Shown: positions 40,001-52,800 of the stretch, in pieces
Layout: every line of letters starts with the position of its first letter
How positions within the stretch are numbered: position 1 is the stretch's first letter
Source: Lucifuga dentata
Lineage: Eukaryota > Chordata > Actinopteri > Ophidiiformes > Bythitidae
DNA: 64,000 nt
Assembly: GCA_014773175.1 (NCBI GenBank)
Contig: VXCM01001493.1
Coordinates: 35,464-99,463, forward strand
Direction of reading: 5' to 3'
Notes under the pieces: generated by a model
What the model was told of the DNA's origin: nothing
Databases searched by the model: none
The model's input: only the letters and a program-made list of their open reading frames with translations
Position numbers and translations under genes: made by a program

Positions 40001-40729
40001 GACAGAGCAAAGAGAGATAGCAACAATCTCCTGTCACTGAATGTGGATGTGGGTAGAAATGAACTTAACAGATTTTGTATACCCACAGCCAAAGATTTGT
40101 TTCTTGAAAACAAATGAAACCCTTTGAAAGCCACCGCATATTTATCTACTCAATGGAAAACATTCACATTCTGGGAAGGTTAAAACCCTCAGGAGTGTGT
40201 GTGCGTCACTGATCACAGCTGTGACGTGATGCTGAGATGCTACCGCCACTGCAGACCGGACACCGAAAACACTGAAAGCAGCGAGGAACAATACAACAAC
40301 CAGCTAAAAGCAAACTCAGCTGCACAAATGATTTCAGTTTTCCCTTATATCAAGGAAAAGTGATAATCTACTATACAAAGACTATGAACTGACTTTTGAT
40401 TGAGTTATATTGTGCTTGACTTTTGGGTTCTTCCTCCTCACTATTTTCATACTGTGAATAGACAGTGGCTTCAGCTTTGGAAGCTGAGAAAACTTTAATT
40501 ATAGTTCCTCTGGCACAGATTCACATTATAAAACTGTTAATTAAAATATGAAATTTGAGACTTTAAATTTGATGTGGAGATCCATTCCCTTTCAAAAAGG
40601 GTTCAATCATGCAGACTGACTTTGTGTGCAGAGGAGCCATAATTCTTAAACACGCAGCTGCCAAACTCAATTACAGGAGCTCTGGCTTGGTGTGCAGGTG
40701 ACAGTGGTCCTGCTAGTAGCAATAGTAGC

Positions 40730-40791
<62 letters not shown>

Positions 40792-43700
40792 TAGTTGTAG
40801 TAGTAACAGAAGCTCATATGGCACTATACTGTTAGTAGATTTACTGTTTGTACTGCAATAGCAGATGACTGCAACTGTCTTTTGTCACTGTATCTTCATC
40901 ACAGCAGCAATTTTCTTCTGAGCAATTCAATGATCTTTGCTTGTCCAACTTGTTGCGATCAAGAGACTCCACTAAACACAGATTCACCGTCGTTTCCAAC
41001 AATAAAACTGCTCATTTGAGCTTTTCAATGGAGAAGAAATGGGATAATTTTCTTCCCTTAAAGAAGTTTTTCAAACCACATCAACCCGGTGTTGATTTCT
41101 GGGTCTATTGTCACATTGTTAAGTCTTTCATTTCTCCTCAGTTCAGTGGCAGGCTCCAAAAAACAAACAAACAAAAAAAAAAAACTCTTTAGTTGCCTTA
41201 AGTGTTTCTGAAAGAACTGTAGTCAACACAATGTAACTCAAAATACCACCAACCTATATATTAATCAAAATAAATGGGTTATAATTTCAGTCCTTATCCT
41301 AATGGAACTCCAGCTGTTATAATTTTAAAAAATTAAGTGGAGGATGAATGTAGGTAACCTTTACATGCTGCTCACAAGCCAAATCAGCAACATGCGCGCC
41401 TTCTATAAACACTGACGAGTCACCAGGCTGAGCTTAAGGCCAGAGAAAGGCCCACAAGAGATTATGAAAAGGCCCATCACAGAGATATGACCTTTTCTAA
41501 ATATCACACTTAAGCATATCTGCATATGTATGAGTGTCTATGTGTTGATTTCATGATAAGTTTTGACAATCCCTGGAAGAGACATGGATGGAATTCTGCA
41601 AGGCCACAACCAAAACATCAGGGACATACACTTAAGGGAAATGTGAAGACATGAGAAATTGTCTTGGGAAAGGTGGAATGCAGCAAAAGCGTGGAAGTCT
41701 ACACAGAATCACAAATATAGACACAAGCATACAAATCAAATTTAAATTGAGGAAGGTTGAGAGACAAAGGAAGCAGGTAAAATTGTGTAGATTCCATCTG
41801 CTATATACGATATGTGTGTTTTGTTTTTCCTGTGCAGTTTTTGCTGTATTCCAGTTCAGGTATGTGATTGTTTTTTGGAATTTTTGTGGGCTCTTTGCTC
41901 TGTGAGTTCTTTGCTGGATTGTCTTTCTTTTTCCTGCTGAGCTGCTGGCTGCGCTGACTGGAGATAGCTTGGTGATGCTGGCATTAACGTCTTTTGACTG
42001 TTGTTTACTCTGGCAGTTCTCTGTGTGTTGCCTCCTGCTGGGACTTCTCAGGTGAACAATGTCGTTTCGGCATTTTTGAGGCTGGGGTGATCATGATCGC
42101 ATTTGGTCATCTGCTGGCCGTCGGGAGATGGATCTTTCAGCTGTGCTGCTCCTCATCTCTTCGCAGATCTACACTCACTCCCTCTCCGTGCAATCCTCAT
42201 CAGCTGGTCTACCCTCTGCTGGGGACTTCAGTCTCATCACCATGGGTGCCAGGGCCTTCTCTCACACTGCTCCCAGACTCTGGAACTCTTTCCCTCTCCA
42301 CATCCATCAACTTGACTGTTACGCGATTCAAAACTGCCGTCAAAACGCACCTTTTTAAGCTAGCTTATCCACTCTGAGTCTACCTGTGTCTCTTGTCAGG
42401 ATAATGTTTTATGTCTGACTTTATTGGTGCTTATGTTCTTTTGCTGCTTTTTTGCCTTGAGTGCCTTAAAAGGCACCTTTAAATAAAATGTATTTATTTT
42501 TTATTTATTTTATTTGTTGCAAAGGGACTCTAGATAGTATTCTTTCTGACATGTCATCCCAGTGTCCAGATTTGCTTGATATAAATTTACTACTGCTGTC
42601 ATTCTTCTTCTTTTCCTTTCGGCTTTCCCTTCAGGGGTCACCACAGCGAATCATCTGCCTCCATCTAACCCTATCCTCTGCCTCCTCTTCTCTCACACCA
42701 ACTAACTTCATGTCCTCTTTCACTACATCCATAAATCTCCTCTTTGGTCTTCCTCTAGGCCTCCTGCCTGGCAGTTCCAACCTCAGCATCCTTCTACCGA
42801 TATGTTCACTATCCCTCCTCTGTACATGTCCAAACCATCTCAGTCTGGCCTCTCTGACTTTATCTCCAAAACTACTTACTTACTTACTACTGCTGTCATT
42901 ACAATTCTAAAATGATAAACAGTCCCTTTGGGGCTAATCTATTATGGCTGAAAACAGTTATTTCTATTGTTTCTGAAATAACTGTGGTAAAATGGCTGCT
43001 GATATCAAAACTATTTTTTGATAGTTAAAGCAAAAAATGTCACGGGGGATTCAAGTGTCTGGGAGAGAAAGTTCACCTTTGCCGTGTCACAGGGTCCGAC
43101 TCTGTAGGATGAATATAAGGGGTCAAGATCTCCTCCAGGGTTTTTCTGTCCGACACTCTATCAAGAGAAAAAATGTAGGACAAAAACAAATAAGAACAAA
43201 AAATGTGTGAATGTGAATATTTGAATCTAAATAATAGTCTCAATGGAAGTCCCTATGTAACAATGCACACATGGGTCTGACTGATCATTCTTAGTAAAGT
43301 TGTACCTTCAAAAGCCATTATCGACTTAGACATCCTCTACAGAACCAACTACCCCCTTTCAATGTGTGGATTTTGGATGATAACTAAAGTGGGCTGCATA
43401 GGATCAACTAAAACAAACACTTATGTACGTTATATTCAAGAAACTGAAGCTGTAGCACTCACCTCTTTTGACTAAACTCTGTGTTGCTCTGGGGGAAGAT
43501 GAGCTTCAGGTGCCACAGGAAATGCCGTTCCCTAAACGAGACAAAGAGGAAGAGTTAACGAGAGAGGCACTCATGTTAGCCGTCTGCTCACAGTATGAAA
43601 TTAACGGTGAGATTATTTTCAAGAACACATAAACAGATGAGGTCACTGGTGCTCTCACAATTAAATACAAATGGTCTTGTTTAAATTCAGAGCATAAACG

Positions 43701-46700
43701 TATTCAGTCTTGATCTCTTTAAGACAATACGCCTTTCTGCTTCCAAGATCTCGTCCATCTGTGTGACTGTGTGCAGTGAGCAAACTGTCACCATGGAGAC
43801 CGTGACATATACACTCAATATTAGGACACCAGCTGGTGGATATCACATAATGATTACTTATTCTGGGGTAATACTTTGGGCAGCAACTACTAAACGTGGT
43901 TGGGTTTTCTGGGTTGCTGGGCGTGCTCTACAACCAAACATTTATCCCCTAAACAGCTGCTGTGTTCATACCTACGATGATCATGATGCAGAAAGAGCCA
44001 AAACACAATATATTTAATAGTTTTGCACGTATAAACAACAAGATGTAGTCGTTTGAATGTTTGCCTATTCACAACTTCATCGCATTGCAATCATTTACAG
44101 AGACGTCATGATTTTACGATTGCTGTTTTGATGGTAAAAACCAAGTGAATCATAGCAAGAATCATTTTGCTGCTCCAAACAAATAAATTATCTTTAGGCA
44201 GAAACAAGTATGTCTAAGCTAATCCCCAAAATGTGCTTCCAGTATCCCCAACATGACTACAAGGACTTGTGCTGACCAAGACCACAAATTTTGTCATGTA
44301 CAGGGTGGAGCAGATTCATCAACTCCTTGTCCAGCACAGCACAGGGACTGAGGCCTAAAGATGAAGATGAAACATCCCCCCAGAAAGAGGCGAAGCATAA
44401 TTGTAAGGCATATTTAAGAGACCTTGTTATTAGGGCTTAGTTCTCGCCAAGTGACATTAGGGCACCAGCTGCTGATTTCTTTTGATATCTTCAATCTATG
44501 AAGATTTCTGGATTTTTAATTGATATGTATTCAAAACCACTAATAACACCATTTTTTTTTTTTTTTTTAAAGTTCTCCAATTCTGAAAATAAATCTGTTT
44601 TTCCTGCAGTGTGTTGTTTAAAATTACTTTGATAATGGTCTTAACTTTGTAAAATGTCATTATAGATTGAGATTGGATTTGTCTTTGGTATCCTGTGTGG
44701 ACATCATAGTTCACAGGTATTTGTGTGCAACTGAGTAATATTGCAAAAGATTGTTCAGGTAAACAAAAACACATATGCACATACTAAAAACAGCCACAAT
44801 CATTGGCCCTGAACTGCTCAACTCCACCCCACATGCCTTTTCAGATGGTTGTGATGTCCAGATGGTAGTGTTATACAACAGGTGGGTATGTTTTTTTCCT
44901 TGAAAACAGAAGAGGGGTCCAAAGGAGTAGTTCAAAAGGGAAGAAATATGTGCAGAACTGGCAGAACACCCAATGAAAGGTGGTTATGAGTTTCCACTTG
45001 TTGTAAGGAGCAGGAGGAGGGGTAGGCAGGAGTAGACGGTGCTAGGAATCCAAGGAAAGGGCGGCGAGGGGCTTCCCTGCACAAATGTGGGTTGTATCTA
45101 ACACCTCCAGCCCCGTCAGAGGAATTTATATGTTTCTTAGGTTTTGGCAGACTTTCTTTTTTAGCATGGGTGCGTGATTGTGATTGGGAGGCTATGAAGT
45201 GCACGTGTGTGTGTGTGTGTGTGTGTATGGACAAGCATAAGAGGGTGGGGCATCATCAGGTGTGATGCTATTCTTCTGCCATGACAGCAAATGGAAAATA
45301 TGTCTTTGAGTGGAAAAGGGGCTTGCCCAAAGATGCACACGATCATTTCAGGCAAGGCCACGGTGCATACCTGGGATAGCTGCCATCATTCATGGTTGGG
45401 AACAGAGCAGAGAGAGCAGAAAGACAAAACACAAGCACCAAAGGATGGCTGCTTTGAATCTAAGAGCTGCTTTAAAAATATCTAAAACCAATAACATCTA
45501 TTGCTGAGAGGACTCTGAGCAAGACATTTAAACTCTACAGGGGTGATTAAGCACTTACAGAGCCCACACTTTGAGATTACGTCGAAAGGTTTATGACCTC
45601 AGCAACATTCCATGTAATAAGTGATCTGTTGCATGTATTTTAAGCATGTTTTCTCTTCCAAGAGGGATTATTCATCCAACAGCTTGGAAAAGGCCTTGGT
45701 AAATGTCCAAAATGGAGTAGAAAAATTGTTAACAGACGTTTCATTATGAATAGTGTGCAACTGAATAATTGCACCTGAAGGTGTTTTCGCTTGCTGCCAG
45801 GGACAAACTCTGATTTCCACTCATCTCTCAGCCCACGGGTGAGCTACTGAATGGATATGCATGTGTGTTGTGTTTGCATATGTGTGAGGGAAAACACTCT
45901 CCAGATTCCACAATTTCTCAGGGTGGCCAGGACAATTTATGTTCAAGGTTTTCAGCTCTGGAAGTAATACTGCAAGATTCAGATCCAGGTTCGAGTTAAA
46001 GAGCCTGAAAGCTCATGTCTTGGGGAAAAATTTGGGGTTTCAAATCATTTTCAGCACCTGATTTGAGCAGAAAGGATGGTTCCCAAGTGGCTGTCATTTC
46101 TTTTTCCTCCAATTGGCAGCACAAAAGCATTTTATTTCCCTGGGTAGTTTGCGTTCTACAGTATATTCGCACTGTAAAAATAGCTAAAATTGCTAGTCTG
46201 GAGCTCTTATGAAAACTTAAACCCCTGAGTTAGGACTATAGCTTTAGAGAATGCAAACACAAGTCTAAACATTTTTACAAATAACTTTTAGCTGTTGTAA
46301 AGTGTAAAAATGAAAGTTATAGTAATGTCAACAGGATGTCTCTGCTGCTAATTTGCAATCTTTGAAGAACTTTAGAAATACAAAGCCCTGTTTCTAATCT
46401 CTCTTGGGTACTACTTTAATCCCTTTCTGCATTGAAGACCGTCAAACCTTGAAGTGCACAAAGGTGACATTTCAGACATGTTTAAAATGCACAAGCAGAA
46501 CTTTTTATGGTAGGAAATATCACTGGCATTTCAGGATGCAACACAAGATGACAGAGGGTACAGAGGAAAAACACATCTCAGAGGAGGACAGACTATTTCA
46601 TTAGCATGAGCACACCAAATTGATTAAATAAGAGACTGGAGCAGCTTTTACCATCAACACTAGAGAGCAGCAAGAGTGAACGGTGGTTTGGCAGAGCAGA

Positions 46701-49700
46701 AATCCATCTGGCTGGGATTAAGGATTGGACAGATCCAGCTAAAATGGTGCAGCATATGAAACCATGTGTCCTGAGCAACTGCTTAGGGGTGTATGCCAGG
46801 CTTTGGGTGGCAAGAGAGTGAGATGACAGGACTTTGGTGCCTTTGTACTGCAATACAACAAACTACTCCAGTATCCACATCAAGCTTCACAGTTTCAGAC
46901 AAAGATTACAGGCAGATGTTTCTTAAAGGCCGCATTATGCTTCATCCGACCCGCCTCGTTGGGAGGCAACTTTGTTTATACTCTTCGGAATAACCACACC
47001 AGGAGGTGGGGCAAAAAGCTGCCATCATAGAGAGGGGATGGGGTGGTGTGTGTGTGTGTGTTCATATCTTTTTTTTTCCTAATCTCAACACGATAAATCA
47101 TATAAACGGGGAAAACGACACAATTTCATTTTAGAAGAGGGGAGGGGTTATAAACCTGTGTATTTTTGTTGTCTCCACTCGATTACAAATGGGGATATAA
47201 AGGTTATAACGGGGGCACGGTTTTGCTTTCAATTTTCTCTGTGAAGCATGGACAAAGTGAATAAAACAAAAAAGAGAGCTCGCAAGAGAGAGATTAAAAC
47301 AATCCCCACTTTCTCACCTTCCATGTACCTGGTCAATCTCTTCATGAAGCAGGTGTGCCTGGCGGAGTGGTTGAGTTGGATAGTAACAAATTTTGTCTGA
47401 CACAGACCCCCCCAAATTGGCCGGTGGAAAAGGGGTTTCGGCCACTTCCAACTCTCCGACAGGGCATGTGGAGTAAGCATATTGCCCTTAAGACTCCTTA
47501 ATTTCTGGCTCAAACCTCTGCTGCTGGACAAATGGCTGAAATGGTCATCATGGCTCTGATATATATATGTTTTTCTGAGATGGCAACACTGGCACAACAG
47601 CACACATTGATTCTGTCTACTGAGAGAAACAAGTCATAGAAAGGCAATTTTAATGTTTGTCTGAATACGTGTATGTAAAAGAAAAATAAAGGTTTCACAG
47701 CCAAAAATCATTAACACTGGAGTTTGTCTGTCATTGGTACAGGATTTATTTCACTGTTTTTGTACAACTTGTGGAAACTGCATGATTAACATATCCTGTC
47801 AAACAAAACACATGGCAAGTTTTACTTTCTCCTTAGAAAATGCAGCACGGTCACATGGCAGGGTATATTACATTTTGGAATTTCATTCAGAACATGCATG
47901 GAACGCAGCGTGCAGCCTCTGCTTAGGCAGCAGAGTTTGATGAAAGCATGTGTAATACTGATGAAACTGCTGGATGATGTTCTGATATGGAGGTTGCCTC
48001 AGATGGCGGCAGACAGCCTCTGCGTCAACTGTGGTTCATCAAGCCAAGAACAACCAGAAGGTTATCTGCCGGAGTTTGAAATGCATTTAACTAAAGCTGC
48101 TGACGATAGTTTTGTTTAAATTTAATTTTGGAAAGCGAGCCTGGGGTACATACATGTGTGTTAAGTGTTGAATAATTGTCTTCCACAGTGAAATTTGGGG
48201 TGAATTACATTTGTCTCCTTGAATCCGTTTGTTAATTTAGCAATCATGTGCAATCTCATGCCACTTGGATTTGCTCAAAACCTGTGAAGAGCTACTACAT
48301 TCCGACCTTTTCAAGACTGCGCCATTCGCTCAATAGTGGTTCTAGAATTCTACCAATTTTTCATTTTTCCAGTACAGCAAAATTGTGTGAGTGCATTTCT
48401 ACTGCACTCTCAAAATTTGCGGTCAAGCACTGAATAGTAGATAAACCAGAAGGGTCGCTACATTCGACTTTTATTACATTCATACGTTCATAGCACCTGT
48501 ATAACGTAAAAGTCATTATTGTATGAAGTGCTACATGCCCGTTCTTGCATTGATCTCACATAGGACCTCATGATTTTGTGATTTGCTATCCTTTCCTGTC
48601 CTGTCAGCATGGTAATTAAGTCTATTAAGCTACTGTAAATGCAAACTGAACAATTCCCACAGCTCCTTCACATTAAAAGCTTTCTACCACTGAAATGCTG
48701 GAATGCTTTTATTATGAAGCAGCTCCAGGAAATGCTGACTAAGAAATGAATAACCCACTGATAACTCATTGTATCATCAAAAATCATCCACATTAAGACA
48801 TTTTCAGTTGGTGTATCAGTCCTGAATATTGAAAGGGAGTAAGGGAGGAATGGTGAAAGATAATTAAGCCTGGTGATCTGGTTAGGGGAGGGCTTTAAGG
48901 TGATGGATGTGTATTGCATTTTGGCATCAACAAAGTAAGAAACACCCTTTTCCAGATCCTGTCATAGAAATCCACCCATGCCTGCATTATGTGGTCATGA
49001 CATGATAACATGGGTAAACAACTATACTGGACTTCAGCATTACTGGTATTAATTTGCCAAAAAATTGGGACTAGCTTGAGTGAGAAACGACATATTCAGG
49101 TTTGGCTCGTTATGACGCTGCTCTGCTGCTCTGACATCCATCAGTGAAGGTGAAATCCAAACTCGTTCATATTATTAATCATTTCAAGTTATTACAAAAA
49201 CATGTGCAGTTATTATTACCAGTAACTACATCTGCAATGTGTAACCCAGGCTGCTGAAGCCATGGGGAAAGTGCCCCGTCATGCCAAGCTGAGGCTGTAG
49301 AAGACATAATTCTACCTTAACACAACTACTCCCAATGTTCTGCCAAATGCCAGCTATTATATACTTATCCTCCAAGGGCTGGACCGAAAGGAAACTTGTA
49401 ATTTTGAGTCTCTTTAACGTTTGTGCCTTGTTATTGAAATTAGTCACTGGGGGGGNGGGGGGGGGGGAGTAAACGCATGACCAGTATTCTGCATACAGAC
49501 ATTTAATCACAGACACATGCTCGTGCAGTGCATTCACACCTATGCACGTGCACAAACAAATGTGCGCACAAAAACACAAACAAACACACACACAGCCCTT
49601 TAGTTAGCTGTCTGCCAGTAATGATCCTTCTCTGGCAGCATGAATGCGAAGCATGAATATGTCATTAACCAGCAGCAGTCACACTACTCACACATCTGCT

Positions 49701-49784
49701 TTATATATTATGTACTTGGTATAATTCAAGCATCTCTCTATCCCCTGCAATGCATCCCTTTCATGTGAATGAGATACTGTTACA

Positions 49785-49820
<36 letters not shown>

Positions 49821-52800
49821 CTTTGACTGAGACATACCAAGAAGAACCAGGATTCTTCTCTGGATACTACAGTAGCAAATAAAAGTAGAAAAGTAAATAA
49901 AAATTCTTTGCATACTTAGCCGCCATTAACATATTTGCAGGTGTTGAACATTAACAGGGAGGGAAAAGTCTGCTTCTACATCCTTACATAATATTGCCTC
50001 ATCCTGAGGTGTGACGTGCACATTTAATTCACCACCTCTAAAACACCTCCAGGACAGACATGACGGCAGACATTAAGGGTGGAAAGGAGGGTTGTGTTGG
50101 TGGGGTGTGGACAGAAAGAGTTCATAATTACTTTTCCCTTTTCTGTTCTTTCACTAAGGGATCAGAGAGTTAGGGCTCAGTCCCAACATAAATGGGAAGG
50201 GAGAGGCAGAAGACAGTCCAGGGACGAAAAAGGTGTCAGGCATGAAAAGACCAGCAGTGACATCACTGTAGCAAAGATGACATTTCTACCTGTGACATCT
50301 GCAATGGCAAACAAATACTTTCCCTTTTGTTTGTGACTCTTGGATAAGACTTGCAGACTGAGTTGGCGAGATAAAGGCAGAAGCACCCAAATCAAACTAT
50401 CCCTATATATGGTAATTTGGAGTATAAGACCGAAAAAGGATATTTTCATAAAGTCACAAAGTATAAATTCAATCCTAAATGACAAAGAAATGACAGCTGA
50501 GATATCCAAGAAGGAGTTTGGAATAGAAAAGAGCCAGCTGAGGTGGCCTGGACATCTGATTAGGATGCCTTCCTGTGCAGGTACCCGTGATCCACATCAG
50601 AAATGCTGCTTCCACAGCTGCCATGTACCAGGATCCAAAAAAACAGACCTTCTGACAGCTGCTACTGACTTGTGTACCCAATGATATGAATATNACCAGG
50701 ATCCAAAAAAACAGACCTTCTGACAGCTGCTACTGACTTGTGTACCCAATGATATGAATATTTCATTTAGGTGTTACAGTGCTGGAACCCTCATTATTAA
50801 TATATCAAATACACTCCTTCCTCTCATGTTGTGAACAGTCAAAACTTCTACTCTGAGAAAAGTCAAAGACCTAAATCTTGTTAGCTTAGAGGAAATGACC
50901 TCTTTTATATATTACCGCCTCATACCAAAAATGTTGCAAACAGTATAGCAAGTTGCAAAAACCCCTTCATGCTTTATGTAAAGCACCACATCATGGCTGA
51001 ATCTCCCTCCAGACCTTAACCAACCTCAGCTTTTTTCAGTCTGTCAGAGGCTGCTGCGCTAATGTTACCAATACATCAAATCCTACCTCAGGCAACCTAT
51101 CTGTCGCACATTTAAGAGAGATGGGTAGATGCCCATTATTCATTTGGGTTTTTCATCTTCATGCACTACACCGCCTGCAGATAACAAGAACTAGATACAA
51201 GCAGCATTAGGACTTAACAAGAGTGCCATCCTGTGGCAAAGTGAAACATCACTAATCAGAAGCTCACTCATTAACAACCTCCCACTGCTTGGGTGAAGTT
51301 TCTGGAATCTCAAACACCCGTGCTGTTGTCTACACCCAAAACATGATATATAAAACTGAGGCATAACAATTTATCCATCAAGAAAACTGATTTTTGTAAA
51401 ACTTATTTTTATATGTTATCGTAACCATATTTAGTCATGACAAATTAAAAAGAATACTTTTAAAGAAGTCTTTTTCATGTAGATCACCACTTTGTCGCAT
51501 AAAGGAAGTCATGAGCCTGGTTATCTAAATTACCTTAAGTCTTTCATGGTGACTAAGTTGTTATTAAAGGACCATACCAGCCATTTTGCATGTTTGAGCC
51601 AAATATATTAAATTTTCATACATGTAAGATTACTGACAATCATTTCCCAAAGGATAAAACTGTATTTATATAATATATATAAAACTGTATTTCAGCTTTC
51701 CTGATATTTTGCAAAATCTCTTAATCTTTCAAAATCAAATATTCAAGCAATACACCCACCTTAAAATCAATGTTTTGCCTGCAAAATTATGAAGTCACGG
51801 TCATTACAATTTTTTGATAAACGCAGGTCTTCTTTTGGAACTATATTCCCCGGTGGAGACATACATTCACTCTGCACTTTTTATTGGCTTAAATGCTAAA
51901 ATTATGTAACTTCTAACAAAACCTGAAAACACGTCTTGTTTGAGATGATGGATTACCTATCCCAAGAACACTATTAAAATCAACAAATTGATTTTAATAG
52001 CATACCAGAATGAACTAAAACCAATGTTGTCTGGAAGGTAGGAAAAAAAAATTTAACTCACCGTTCCCGTAGTATGCTTTGGGAAATGATTGTCAGTAAC
52101 GTTACGTATATGAAGATTGAATATATTAGGCTCAAACATGCAAAATGGATGGTATGGTCTTTTAAGGTGAGACGACTTACTTTTTAAGGAAAAAAGTGGA
52201 GTTTTCTCTGCTCTTGGTGAAGGAGCTGGGGAGGAACCTCAGCGTGATGTTCATCTTCCTGGCATTATTTGCAAGAAACTTTGCCTGGGAAAGCACAGAA
52301 GGACATACAAGAATAAGTAGTAGTTTGGTATTGTACATTATGGTATAGAAGAGTGTGGTGCAGTACAACAAAATACATTACAGTATCACACAATATCTAG
52401 AATATGAACAGTACTGACAAACTATATCCTGGTTTGTAACTGAAAAATACTGAAGCAAAAGCATTTTTGTATGGCAACAAAAACACAGGACACACCTCCA
52501 AACATACATTGTGACGTCATCAGAACATTCAAAATGGCCTCACAGCAGCATCCCTCACACAAAGCAACTTTCTGGTGAAACAGGAAGTCACAGAAAGTAT
52601 CTCGTGTTGTGAACTCAATTTGGTGGGAGCACAGACTGGCTGACATTTCAGCTGAGTGGAAAACGTCAGTGGAGGTGGGGAGGGATTGCGCGCTCTGTAC
52701 AAAAATTACGTCTCAATACCAAACATCTGTTCTGCCTCAATAAATCTGGTTGCACAAGATTCATTAACAACTAAACCAAAGATTAGCTGGTGCTCTCGTT

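Larger units (their letters stand above)
38889..43076 (-). other. znhit6: znhit6 intron 7
   Basis: Intronic sequence containing a TTAA-bounded family B copy (39199-39610), an AGT trinucleotide repeat (40715-40805), an L2-like LINE tail (about 41990-42500) and an RTE LINE insertion (42604-42883). Confidence 0.75.
43532..52180 (-). other. znhit6: znhit6 intron 5
   Basis: This largest intron has no recognised gene. It carries GT runs at 45204-45226 and 47045-47061, TTAA-bounded family B copy 2 (46923-47491), a LINE fragment near 50500, a family A element (51564-52165), a G-run with N at 49456 and an artificial 67-bp duplication around the N at 50694. Confidence 0.7.

Noticed and set aside
40603..40824. 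Poly-leucine open frame
   Set aside because: It is the reverse reading of the AGT microsatellite.
42488..42910. 140-codon plus-strand frame at the RTE insertion
   Set aside because: It is the antisense reading of the RTE reverse-transcriptase tail; the real (broken) coding strand is minus.
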